A stretch of DNA of 20,176 nucleotides, from contig RQSC01001135.1 of the NCBI GenBank assembly GCA_013416795.1, positions 109,312 through 129,487 on the forward strand. The letters run 5' to 3'. The notes under the pieces are model-generated. The model saw nothing but the letters and a program-made list of their open reading frames with translations, was not told the DNA's origin and made no database searches. This DNA is from Prasinococcaceae sp. CCMP 1430 (taxonomy: Eukaryota > Prasinodermophyta > Palmophyllophyceae > Prasinococcales > Prasinococcaceae). The translations under genes and the position numbers were made by a program. Below, piece by piece: positions 1-8,428 of this stretch (its first letter is position 1; each line of letters opens with the position of its first letter).

Positions 1-1
1 C

Positions 2-946
2 GGCGACGCTGCCGTGCCGCGGCCGATGCCCTCACCGCCGCCCGCCGCGGCGGCGGCGGCGGTGCCGATGCTGCCCACGCAGGCCCAGGTGGGAAGCTAC
101 GAGCACTCGGGCGCCGTGGCGCAGCCCCAGACCGAGCCCAGCGACCTCGACCGCGACGAGTACCAGACGGACCATTTTCGCATGTACGAGTTCAAGGTGC
201 ACATGTGCCCGAAGACCCGCGCGCACGACTGGACCGAGTGCCCCTTCGCGCACCCGGGCGAGAAGGCGCGCCGCCGCGACCCGCGCCGCTTCAAGTACAG
301 CGGCACGGCGTGCCCGGACTTCCGCAAGGGCGCGTGCCGCCGAGGCGACGCCTGCGAGTTCGCGCACGGCGTCTTCGAGTGCTGGCTGCACCCGAGCCGC
401 TACCGCACGCAGCTCTGCAAGGACGGGCGCGCGTGCCCGCGGCGCGTGTGCTTCTTCGCCCACTGCCCGAGTGAGCTGCGCGCGCCCGACAGCGTGCCGA
501 TGTGCATGCCCACGGCACCGCCGCGGACCGTGTCGCCGGGCAAGCCGGCCTCGGCGGCGGAGGCCGTGTCCGCCTCCGCACCGGGCGCGCCGATCACCGG
601 TCCGCCGACGGTGGACTCCTCGCCCACGTCGGCGCTGTCGCTGGGCAGCTCGCCCAACGGTGGCTCGCCCAGCCACGGCAGCTCGCCCTCAAGCTCCAGC
701 CTGCCCTCCAGCGCCACCCTCATGGGAGCGACCGCGGTGCCGTCCTCGTTGCCCGTGAGCGTCATCGAGTCGCTGAAGATGGCGAGCCTGCACCTGGGGG
801 ACACCGGCGCCTTCATGAGCAGCGAGGCCATCGATATGCCCCAGCTGCGCAAGGTGTCGCAGCCGTCGATGGCGCGCTCGGACTCGTACCTGCAGATGTG
901 CCAGGAGAACTCAAATTGGGTGAGCTCGCTGTGCGGGGACGTCTGA
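2..946 (+). CDS. RR-TZF tandem CCCH zinc-finger protein, 5' partial
   Basis: Likely an RNA-binding regulator of mRNA turnover or translation, as known for plant arginine-rich tandem CCCH zinc-finger proteins. The region at about 206-460 shows the complete family signature: an RR motif C-x5-H-x4-C-x3-H ([16 protein letters not shown]), then C-x7-C-x5-C-x3-H, a 16-residue spacer, and C-x5-C-x4-C-x3-H. The rest is a Pro/Ala-rich N-terminus and a Ser/Pro-rich, probably disordered tail ending in a small conserved-looking segment (SLCGDV) before a TGA at 944-946. The frame is open through the left edge. The first in-frame ATG is at 26, but it may be internal, so the gene is treated as partial. It converges with the JmjC gene. 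The family call is firm; the RNA target and localisation are unknown. Confidence 0.85.
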   Translation, partial: GDAAVPRPMPSPPPAAAAAAVPMLPTQAQVGSYEHSGAVAQPQTEPSDLDRDEYQTDHFRMYEFKVHMCPKTRAHDWTECPFAHPGEKARRRDPRRFKYSGTACPDFRKGACRRGDACEFAHGVFECWLHPSRYRTQLCKDGRACPRRVCFFAHCPSELRAPDSVPMCMPTAPPRTVSPGKPASAAEAVSASAPGAPITGPPTVDSSPTSALSLGSSPNGGSPSHGSSPSSSSLPSSATLMGATAVPSSLPVSVIESLKMASLHLGDTGAFMSSEAIDMPQLRKVSQPSMARSDSYLQMCQENSNWVSSLCGDV

Positions 947-959
947 GCGCGCGCGGGCG

Positions 960-960
<1 letters not shown>

Positions 961-1010
<50 letters not shown>
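961..1010 (+). repeat. Homopolymer run of 50 G
   Basis: Fifty consecutive G residues begin 14 nt after the stop codon of the zinc-finger gene, so they would lie at the start of its 3' UTR and form a strong G-quadruplex candidate in the mRNA. On the other strand the run reads as poly-proline, glycine or alanine-type frames that are not genes. The exact length may be affected by sequencing or assembly. Confidence 0.9.
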
Positions 1011-1193
1011 CGTTGAGCCGCGGAGTGCGCCCGATTGGGCCGACGAGAGAAACCGCGCTGGGTGAAACACGCACGAAACAGACACACACAGATACACACA
1101 CGAAACGACGACCCTATGGCATCCGATGCAATGGGCCACGGCCAGCAGAGACCATACACAGAAGACCACTCTATACCTCAAACCTATACTTTA

Positions 1194-1233
1194 GCATACC
1201 TTCAGGCGCCGGCGCATACCTTCATGCGCCGGC
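1194..1233. repeat. 20-bp tandem duplication
   Basis: Two adjacent copies of a 20-bp unit (first copy gcataccttcaggcgccggc at 1194-1213, second at 1214-1233) differ at a single base (G/T). This is non-coding, in the convergent spacer. It looks like a simple local duplication with no function that can be inferred. Confidence 0.8.
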
Positions 1234-1578
1234 GCGCGCCGCCGACCAATTCTTTGCTCCCCCCTGCCCCCAGTCCTGGCCTTTCAAGCTAATTGACACG
1301 TGGTGGGCGGACGACAAAACATCAACAGCAAGCTACCCTGATTTTGGGAGCAAGGCACCAGCAGCACCGGCCCCTCTGCCCGCGTTGGAGCCCGCGCCAG
1401 CACGCGGGCGCCGCGGTGGTACTGGCATTGCGCGCTGACAGACATTTCGAACGGACGCACACGCAACGCGCCCCTTTTTGTCCATTAAGATTGCGAACAC
1501 AATTTTCCACTGGGCGGCACGAGCTGCCGAGCGACGCGCATGTGCGGCGCAGCGAGCAATCGCGGGCGCGGCGGGCGC

Positions 1579-3381
1579 TCACCGAAGCTCGCCATCGACG
1601 GAGACGTGGGGCGCGTGACGCTCGCGAACCTCGGCGGCGTGCCGTGCGTTGTAGTCGACGCGCTCTTGCACAGCGGCCCGCAGCGCGGCGGCTGCAGCGT
1701 CGAACTCGCGCTCGGTCGAGACGGCCGAAAGGGCGGCGACTAGCGCGAGCGATCGCTCGTCTCCCGCGCGCGGCCCGCCAGACATCAGCGCCTGCTGCGC
1801 CCAGAGCTGGTACTTGGCGGCCGCGGTCTGCGGGTCAGCCCCCATCGCCGCCGCCGTCCGCCCCTTCGCCGGCAGCAGGCTGCGCACGTTGCGCGCCAGC
1901 ACGTGTTCCGCCAGCCAGCGCAGGCCACCGCTCGCCGCTCGCGCGCGGACGACCTCCAGCGAGCGTTCGAGCAGCGCCCGCATGCTGTACGAGCCGCGGA
2001 ATGACTCCACCAGGTGGGCCTCGAGCGCCGCCGACACAGGTGCGGAGCGCCGGAGCGGTTCGGCGGTCTCATTGGCGGCCGCCCAGACCGCCGCGACGGC
2101 GAGGTCCGCGTACGTCAGGCTCGACGCGCCCTCGACGGCGCGCGTGAGCGTTTGCGCCGCGGCAACGTCGGCGGCGCTCGGCGCTGCGGCGCCTTCTCCC
2201 GCCGGCGCGGCCCTTCTACCCCAACCCCAGCCGCGGCTGCCGCCCTTGAGCTGGCTCGCCTCGAGCGCACGCCGCGCGCCGGCCTCGGCCGCGCGCACCG
2301 TCTCAGCAGCGAGGTGCGCGTACGTCGCCTCCTGGACGTTCGCGCCAAGCGTGGCGTGAATCGAGTTGCTGCCGAGCGTCCGCGCCTCGTGCGCCCAGCC
2401 GCGCGGCAGGTACAGCACGTCTCCGGGGCCCAGTTCCACCTCCATCGTAGGGAAGCCGGCCTCCTGCCGCGACGGGAGCACCCGCTGATTCGGGCGCGGC
2501 AGTCCGAGCACGCTGCCGTACACCTGCCAGTGCTTGGTGCCCGACAATTGCACCACGAAAGACTCCATCTCGTCGAAGTGCAGCCCGAATCCCTGGCGCG
2601 CGGCCGCGGTTGCGCCCACAGCGCGAGCACTGGTGCTGACCTCGTCTTCATCAGGCGCGTCGGCCATGCCCGCTGGTGTCACGTACACGTTGACGCCCAC
2701 GAAGGCGCCCAGGTGGGCCGCTAGTGCGCCGGCCGCCTCGGCGAGTGCACCCGAACGGGTGTGCATTTGGTTGAAGACGATCGAAAAGCCGTTGGCAAGC
2801 GCGGCATCGACTACCTCGGCGCTCACCGTCTTGCCACTGTGTGACCAGAAGTTGCCGAGCATCTGCGTTTCGCCAGCGTGTGCCCGCGCGAGCATGAGAT
2901 CGCCACCCATGCCGTACACGAGCGGTTGAGGGGGCGCACCCAGCTTGCCGGTGGCGCTCACGTTGGCATGCAGCGCGCCCGCGATGTGTTCGAGCGGCAG
3001 CATCGCGCCCGCCCGCGCGGCAAACGCCTTGCCCGCGGCGCCGCGGTCTGCTGCGCGCCAAAGCCGCGGCCGTCGCTCAAAGGCCTCTCCGAAGAACGCG
3101 TGTGCGGCCGCCCGACTGCCGCCCAGGACCTGCGCTGCGATGCCATCGAGCGGCGGTGCGGGGGCTGCGAGGTCGGCAGCGTGCTGCACCAGCGCCACGG
3201 GCGTTGGCGAAGACGCGGCTGCCCGCGCACCGGCCACAGCATTGGTCCACACGAGCGCCAGCAAGAGCACGCCACAACGCACAGTGCGGGGAGCAGCGCT
3301 CGCGCCCCGACGCTCGCATCCGCACGCAGGCCCGCCCGTCCGCTCGCTCACTCGTCGGCTCGCTCGCGCCTGCGCGCGCAT
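1579..3381 (-). CDS. JmjC/cupin-4 oxygenase, NO66/MINA53-like
   Basis: Predicted Fe(II)/2-oxoglutarate oxygenase of the ribosomal-oxygenase group, whose known members hydroxylate ribosomal proteins. The ATG at 3381-3379 gives 600 aa; the open frame extends only to a GTG two codons upstream. The JmjC core spans about residues 195-350. It has FSIVFNQ, then the iron-binding HFD (H268, D270) within a GxHxDxxxxFxxQLxGxKxWxxY block, then the LGPGDVLYLPRGWAHEA block with the third ligand H331, followed by an SIHATLG segment. The C-terminal half resembles the helical dimerisation/winged-helix region of the family in length and position. Oddly, residues about 37-50 are strongly hydrophobic and end in Ala-rich sequence, like a signal or targeting peptide, which is not typical of nuclear NO66/MINA. 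It is divergent from the PPR gene. The family is secure; substrate and location are not. Confidence 0.85.
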   Translation of the reverse strand: MRAQARASRRVSERTGGPACGCERRGASAAPRTVRCGVLLLALVWTNAVAGARAAASSPTPVALVQHAADLAAPAPPLDGIAAQVLGGSRAAAHAFFGEAFERRPRLWRAADRGAAGKAFAARAGAMLPLEHIAGALHANVSATGKLGAPPQPLVYGMGGDLMLARAHAGETQMLGNFWSHSGKTVSAEVVDAALANGFSIVFNQMHTRSGALAEAAGALAAHLGAFVGVNVYVTPAGMADAPDEDEVSTSARAVGATAAARQGFGLHFDEMESFVVQLSGTKHWQVYGSVLGLPRPNQRVLPSRQEAGFPTMEVELGPGDVLYLPRGWAHEARTLGSNSIHATLGANVQEATYAHLAAETVRAAEAGARRALEASQLKGGSRGWGWGRRAAPAGEGAAAPSAADVAAAQTLTRAVEGASSLTYADLAVAAVWAAANETAEPLRRSAPVSAALEAHLVESFRGSYSMRALLERSLEVVRARAASGGLRWLAEHVLARNVRSLLPAKGRTAAAMGADPQTAAAKYQLWAQQALMSGGPRAGDERSLALVAALSAVSTEREFDAAAAALRAAVQERVDYNARHAAEVRERHAPHVSVDGELR

Positions 3382-3955
3382 GCGCACGCTTGTGCGCGAC
3401 GAGACGCGCCCCCTCTAGCGCGCGGGCTCGAAGCCCTTCCGCCCTCCCTCCTTCCCCCCGGCCCACCCTCACCCCCGCGCCCTGCGCACGCGCTGTGGCG
3501 GAGCGGGCGACTCGGGGGAAGCGTGAGAATTGACCGCCCTCGTGTCAGACCGCGCGCGCCATGCGGCGGTGCCGGGTCACCGGCACGATGGTGCGTTGGA
3601 GCGAGCCTGCGCTCGCGACGCGGCCGCGGCCGCGCGCGCGCACGAGTACGCGCGCCACGGCGCACGCGCGCGCGACAAGCGCTCATGGTCCGAGTGGTGG
3701 CGCGGTGCAGCTGCGCCTCGGGCGCCGCCGCGGAGGCATCCGACTGAGAGCGAGCCAGTGCCCGCCGAGCGTGCACCCTGGCTGGAGTACCCGCAGAGCT
3801 TCACGCAAGCGGGACCGCAGTCAGGCAGAGCGCAGCCAGGTGGCGGCGCGCCGGCGCTTCCGCCGCCATCCGCAGCGGCGCATGCGCATGCGGGCGGAGC
3901 GCTCCAACGCAGCCCACGGCGCGGCCGCTCGAAGGGCGGGGCGGGAAACGGCGAC
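3382..3955. promoter_or_regulatory. Divergent promoter region, JmjC / PPR genes
   Basis: This spacer lies between the JmjC ATG (3381, minus) and the first in-frame ATG of the PPR gene (3956, plus). The PPR frame is open upstream to about 3530 but without an ATG. Part of the region may therefore be 5' UTR, or an N-terminal exon joined by an unseen intron (an ATG in another frame lies at 3561). It is CG-rich with runs of alternating GCGC. No TATA-like element is evident. Confidence 0.4.
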
Positions 3956-5340
3956 ATGATGTCCTCGCTGAGCGGCGCCGTGGCCGGCGCGCGCTCGCAG
4001 GAGCGCGTGGCGCAGCTGCTCGAGCGCGCGCGCATTGCGCGCTCGCACCAGATGACGCTGCTGATGAATCACCTCGGTTGGTCGGTGCCCGCAATGCGTA
4101 AGCTCTTGCTGTGGGGTCTTACACAGCAGGACCGCTTCAAGGTCGAGGCGGAGCACTTTGAGCGACTGCTCTCCGCGCACGAGGCCGCGGGTGACGAGCG
4201 CGCGCTACAGGAGGTGCTCAAAACCGCCGCATACATGCAGTCGCACGACATCGAGCTCAGTGAGGCAGCGTACTCGACGCTCGCGCGCATGTATGCTCGG
4301 CACTCGCGGCTGGCCGAAGCGGAGGAGACGCTGCGCCGCATGCGCACGGCGGGCTACGTCGGCAGCCCACTGGTGCACGAGTGCATGTTGCAGGGCTACG
4401 CGCGCAAGGGCGACCTCACGCGCCTGCTGGTGCTGGTGGGCGAAATGCGACGCGATGGCGTTGAGTTGACCGTGGTGGGGCTCAACGCGCTCGTGCGGGT
4501 GCTGGCGGCTCAGGAGGCGACGCTGGGGCAGGCCCAGGAGGTAGTGCGATGCATGCGCTCGCGCGTGTGCCCGATAGGGGCTGAGGCCCTCGACATTACA
4601 GCGGGTGCTGAGGCACGCGCGGCGTTGGAGTCGCTGCCGCCGGCCGCTTACGGTGCCGACGGCGTGGCACGCCCTGACGCCGACACCTTCGCTGCGCTCG
4701 TCGATGGGTACGGTACGGCGCGGCGGCCTGAGGGCGCTGTGAGGGCCCTCGACGCGCTGCTCGAGGAGGGGCTGGATATCTCTCACGACGTGGCAGACGG
4801 GATGGTGCGCGCTCATGTGCTTGCCGACGAGGACGACAAGGTGAGGCTTGCATCCCTCGCAAGCTTGCCCACCCATATACCCGCGCCGTGAGCGCGTGCC
4901 ATGCGGGTGCTAATGGCCGATGCGTGACACCGCCCTGCACCCTCTCCCGCGCACAGGCGAGACTGTTCATGACCAACCTGCGCGGTACGACCCTCGCGCC
5001 GCCGCGGTGGCCCAGCGCTTCGACGTACAACGCAATTCTCCGTGCGGCCTCGTCGCGCGCCTCAGCCTACCGGCTCGTGGACACGGTGCGCTGGTTCGAC
5101 CGCATGGCAACAGACGGCGTCGCACCCGACACCACCACCGCTACGCTGGTGCTTGGCGCTTGCATCAAGGCGCAGAAGTTCAGCTACGGCCTCAAGGTGT
5201 ACCAGTATATGCTTGACATGGGCGCCGAGGATCTCAAGGAGGAGGCCGCGGTAGCCGGGCTGCTCTATAAGCTGCGCAAAGGTGCCGAGCGGCAAGCTGG
5301 CGGCTGGTGGACCGGACCTGAAGAGTCCAATAATAAGTAA
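3956..5340 (+). CDS. Pentatricopeptide repeat (PPR) protein, two exons
   Basis: Likely an organellar RNA-binding protein, the usual role of PPR proteins in RNA processing, stability or translation. Exons are 3956-4840 and 4957-5340 (TAA), joined in phase 0 to give 422 aa from the first in-frame ATG. Helical repeats of about 35 residues are visible: AAYSTLARMYARHSRLAEAE with its partner helix; SPLVHECMLQGYARKGDLTR; DTFAALVDGYGTARRPEGAV; and, after the intron, STYNAILRAASSRASAYRLV and TATLVLGACIKAQKFSYGLK. The upstream frame is open without an ATG back to about 3530. A longer protein with an N-terminal transit peptide encoded by an earlier exon is therefore possible, and an organellar transit peptide would be expected. 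It converges with the IQ/CaaX gene after 121 bp. The target RNA is unknown. Confidence 0.8.
4841..4956 (+). other. Intron of the PPR gene (116 nt, phase 0)
   Basis: The donor is GTGAGG after GACGACAAG and the acceptor is GCACAG. A TGAC candidate branch point (4924-4927) lies about 30 nt before the acceptor, ahead of a short pyrimidine-rich stretch. The reading frame hits a stop inside the intron (TGA at about 4889-4891). Removing 116 nt restores continuous PPR sequence. Confidence 0.85.
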
Positions 5341-5461
5341 TACGTGTACATGGAGACAGCCACCTGGATCGAGCGGCGCGCATGTGACGTTGTGTGGGCA
5401 TCTTTTTCGAGGCCACGCCGGCCGTGGCGGGGTGTGCTCACCCAACTTCCCTTCCGCGAGG

Positions 5462-5932
5462 CTATGAGATGACACAACAGCACCCGCCGCTCGGCGAGTC
5501 CGGTTCTGCGCTCACAGTCGCTGGAGCGGACGCGCTCAGCTCGAGCACAACCGCATCGCTTGCGACAGCCGTTCTCCTCATCCCCTGGGGCGCGACCAGT
5601 CGCGCGAGCTTGGCCTGGTGCCGCGCGCGCGCGGTTTCGCTCGCTGCCGAGAGCACCTCGCGCGCCCGCGCCGCTTCTTTGCGGCCGCGCCCCCCCCGCC
5701 ACGCGGCCTGCAAGCGCGTCGCCGCCCTGTCGCGCTGCTTGTCCTCCTCCGTCGCCACCCCAAGCAAGGCACGGCGTGCTGCCGTCGACGCCGGGAGCTC
5801 GGCCCAGGAGCGCGGCGACGTGCGGCGCTGCAGCGTGGTCATGGTCTTGTCGAGCATGCCATTGGGCGTCTGCCCGTTGGGCGTCGTCTGCAGCGAGCTC
5901 GCGCTCAGCGCCGCGAGCGGGGATCGGCCCAT
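5462..5932 (-). CDS. Small IQ-motif protein with C-terminal CaaX box
   Basis: The family is not recognised. The first in-frame ATG (5932-5930) gives 156 aa; the frame stays open upstream to about 6073 without an ATG. Two features stand out. At residues 74-84 there is an exact IQ consensus (LQAAWRGGRGR, i.e. [IL]QxxxRGxxxR), which in known proteins binds calmodulin or EF-hand partners. The protein ends in GGCCCVIS: a CaaX box (CVIS, with Ser favouring farnesylation) preceded by two more Cys that could be palmitoylated. A membrane-anchored calmodulin-binding protein is the inference. The middle is basic and helical; the N-terminus is Ser/Thr-rich with a small repeat (TPNGQTPNG). It is divergent from TCF25 with 203 bp between starts. 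Confidence 0.55.
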   Translation of the reverse strand: MGRSPLAALSASSLQTTPNGQTPNGMLDKTMTTLQRRTSPRSWAELPASTAARRALLGVATEEDKQRDRAATRLQAAWRGGRGRKEAARAREVLSAASETARARHQAKLARLVAPQGMRRTAVASDAVVLELSASAPATVSAEPDSPSGGCCCVIS

Positions 5933-6121
5933 CGCCAGCGCTCCCCGGGCCGCCGCCCCGGAGGGAGTGCCACCGCCCCGCGCCCGCTCGCGCTCGCCAT
6001 CGCGCGCGCCATCGCGTTTGAACACCCACCAGCCTGATGAGCGAACGAAGGAGCGAACCTCCAGCCCAACCAAAGACTGGAATTCGGCGTGTGAGAGGTT
6101 TCGGGTTGGATCCTGTTTGGG

Positions 6122-6130
6122 TTAGGGTTT
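6122..6130 (+). promoter_or_regulatory. telo-box-like motif (TTAGGGTTT)
   Basis: TTAGGGTTT is the reverse complement of the plant telo-box AAACCCTAA, which is known from promoters of ribosomal and translation genes in plants. It lies 6 nt upstream of the ATG proposed for the TCF25/Rqc1 gene, within the bidirectional promoter shared with the IQ/CaaX gene. It occurs once, and function in this organism is inference. Confidence 0.35.
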
Positions 6131-6135
6131 GGACG

Positions 6136-8304
6136 ATGAGAGGTAGGGCCGGCCGGCGGCGGCCCGCTCGCCGCGGGGCCGCGCGGGCGGATGGGTGAGG
6201 GCGGCGCTGCCAGCTGCGCAAGCTGCGCGGCGAGGACGCGCTGGCGGCCGCGCTCGCCGGCAGCGGCGACGAGAGCGGCAGCAGCGACGAGGAGGGCGAC
6301 GCCCCACCGCCGCGCGCGATCAACCTATTCGGCATGCTCGGCGACGAGGACGGCGAGGGCGACGACGACTTAAGCGACAGCGACGGAGATGGGGACCGGG
6401 GCGCGGCCGACGGAGCTGCAACGGCCGCGACTGTGGCAGCTGCCGCCGCCAGCGGCGAAGGCGAAAGCAGCAAGAGGAAGAAGAAGAGGAAGAAGAAGAA
6501 GAGCAAGAAGGGCAAAGAAAAGGCAGAAGAAGACCCCGACTCCGTCGAAGCCGCGCTTCGCGACCTCAACATCGAGCCAGTGCAAACCGTGGTCCCGGGC
6601 GCGGGCGATGCGGGCACTGGCGCGGGCGCGCCATCGGACGGTGCAGCCGCGCAGCAGCAGCGCACGTCGTGCCTCGGCGCAGACGTGCACTACTTCAAAG
6701 CCGACGAGGAAATGCGGCGGCTGTTTGGTGCGCAGACGATCCGTGACGCGCGAGCGGAGGACCACGCTGAGGCGGGCGGGCTCCGGCGTCGCCTCGGAGG
6801 TGCTCCGGCAGCTGCGCGGCGTGGTGCTGGTGCAGACCGCAGAGGGAAAGCGGCGGCCGCCGCGCTGCGCGCGACGGCAGCGCAGCACCGGCGGCGCAAG
6901 TGCGTGCTGGTGAACCCAGCGGACGAGTGGCCGCGGTTGTCGCCTTCGCTCGGCCTGACGATGCGCAGCGTCGGCGACGCCGCGCCGGCCGACTTCGGGG
7001 GCTGCGGAGGGCGCGTGTTCCGATACGAGCATTCGCACTCGTACGCGTCCACGCAGGAGCAGTACGAGGCTTACGCAGCCAGTGGCGACCCAAATCTCAT
7101 CGCCATGCTGCTGCGTCAAAATCCGTACCACGTGGAGGCGCTTTTGGGCATGAGCGAGCTCTATAAGTCCTCTGGCGAAGGCACGGCCGCGGGAGAGCTG
7201 CTGGAGCGAGCGCTCTACGCGCTTGAGGCGGCTTTTCATCCTTGGTTCGACGTGGGCGCTGGCGATTGCAGGCTTGAGTACTCGATCGAGGCGAACAAGC
7301 CGCTCTTCAACGCGCTCTTCCGCCAGTGCCAGCTTCTCAATCGCCGTGGCACGCACCGCTCGGCCTTCGAGAGCTGCCGCTTGCTGCTGTCGCTGGACCC
7401 GAGTGATCCCATGGGCGCGCTCCTGATGGGTGACTTCCTGGCACACCGGGCGCGCCAATTCACTTGGGTGCTCCAGATGGTTGAGGAGATGGGATCGAAG
7501 TGCGCGCTGCTGCTCATGCCCAACTGGGCGCTGACGGTGCCGCTCGCGCGGCTCCGGCTGCTTGCGGGCGACGGCGGCGAAGAGGCCGCCGCCACGCACG
7601 CAGCCGGGGACACAGAGGAGGATGCGCTCGAGCAACTCTCGCACGGCCTGCTGCTGCACCCGTACATGCTGGTGCGCGTGGCGGCGAAGGCACGCCTTGA
7701 CGAGGGCGACGCACGGTGGAAATCGCTGCTCGCGCGTGCTCCCTTTGCGGGCGCGGAATTGGGCCTCGCGAGCGCGAGCGCCGATCGGCTGTCGTCAGTG
7801 GCAGCCGAGCGCCAGCAGCTCCTGTGGAAGGCGCCCGACGCGGCATCCTGGCTTCGGCGAGCCGCGGAGCGCGCGGCGGATCACGCCGAGGGCGGCGCCC
7901 GTGCCAACGCTGACTGGCCATCGATGGCCGACTGGGTGGCCGCCCGCGACCAAGCGTTTCCCCCTGGCGTGCCCAACGCGTACACGCATCTCAACCCGGC
8001 GGACTTCGGTGACAATTTCCTTGCGTTACCGCCGCAGGGGCTCAACGAGGAGGAGCCCGAGGGCGACTTCGCCGACGAGGCGGAGCAGCGTGCCGCGATC
8101 GAGGCCGTCATGCAGCAGCAGGCGCTCGCTGCTGCGGCGGGCCAGCAACCCGACGTGCAGGAGGGTGAAGGCGCTCTGCAGCTGCTGCTGCGCTCGCTCT
8201 TCGACCCTGCGCTCGCCAACGACGGAGAGGCTCTCGCCGCCCAGCAGGCGCGCGAGGATGCTGCGGACACTGGCGACGACGGCGCGGGACCCGCGGGGGC
8301 ATAG
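6136..8304 (+). CDS. TCF25: TCF25/Nulp1/Rqc1, ribosome quality control factor
   Basis: Homologue of TCF25 (yeast Rqc1), a component of the ribosome quality control complex that acts with Listerin/Ltn1 on stalled 60S nascent chains. Landmarks occur in the family order: N-terminal QLRKLRGED (compare the start of animal TCF25); an acidic stretch; a KKKRKKKK basic tract; ADEEMRRLFGAQ; EWPRLSPSLGLTMR; the EHSHSYASTQEQY block; LLRQNPYHVEALLGMSELY; LLERALYALEAAFHPWF; RLEYSIEANKPLFNALFRQ; and a C-terminal LLLRSLFD. The secure part begins at ATG 6334 (656 aa). Conserved sequence extends in frame to about 6200 but has no ATG there. The proposed start is a 7-nt first exon (ATGAGAG, 6136-6142) spliced to 6200, giving 703 aa. 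About 45 Ala/Arg-rich residues (near 6750-6895) interrupt a conserved block. It converges with IFT74 after 124 bp. Confidence 0.9.
6143..6199 (+). other. Possible short first intron of TCF25 (57 nt)
   Basis: The donor is GTAGGG and the acceptor is GGTGAG. Splicing joins ATGAGAG to the conserved N-terminal frame in phase 1, giving MRGRRCQLRKLRGED, which resembles the TCF25 N-terminus. The acceptor lacks a pyrimidine tract and the intron is short, so this is tentative. An alternative acceptor at 6212-6213 would need a phase-0 exon that was not found. Confidence 0.35.
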
Positions 8305-8428
8305 CGCGGGCGATGTAACTCGACATTGATGACGGGCAATGGTGGCGCGGCTGCTCACCCTGGACTTCGGGGACCGCCGGCTGTCTCCGCTTCCGAAATT
8401 GGGTATGATTTACGCAGACTGATTCCAT

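Larger units (their letters stand above)
947..1578. other. 3' intergenic spacer between convergent genes, repeat-rich
   Basis: No gene is supported here. The spacer holds a run of 50 G (961-1010), a CA-rich stretch near 1078-1105 and a 20-bp tandem duplication (1194-1233). The remainder is less GC-rich than the flanking coding sequence. Both flanking genes end into it, so it should contain both 3' UTRs. The open frames here are low-complexity readings of the G run or other chance frames. Confidence 0.6.

Noticed and set aside
400-1181. Minus-strand frames with long poly-proline stretches
   Set aside because: They are translations of the G50 run and its surroundings antisense to the zinc-finger gene; they have no domain or sensible composition.
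1293-2724. Long plus-strand frames across the JmjC gene
   Set aside because: Arg/Ala/Pro-rich shadows typical of GC-rich DNA; the minus strand encodes a clear JmjC domain.
6117-6130. Telomeric repeat or internal telomere
   Set aside because: Only about one and a half copies of a GGGTTAGGGTTT-like unit; too short for a telomere tract, so treated as a possible telo-box.
5265-6665. 466-codon minus-strand frame covering the TCF25 5' end
   Set aside because: Low-complexity Ser/Leu/Phe and Pro runs antisense to the Lys/Glu tract of TCF25; no family resemblance. The IQ/CaaX protein is in a different frame.
8314-8318. TGTAA green-algal polyadenylation signal after TCF25
   Set aside because: A single pentamer 10 nt from the stop; comparable signals are not seen consistently after the other genes.
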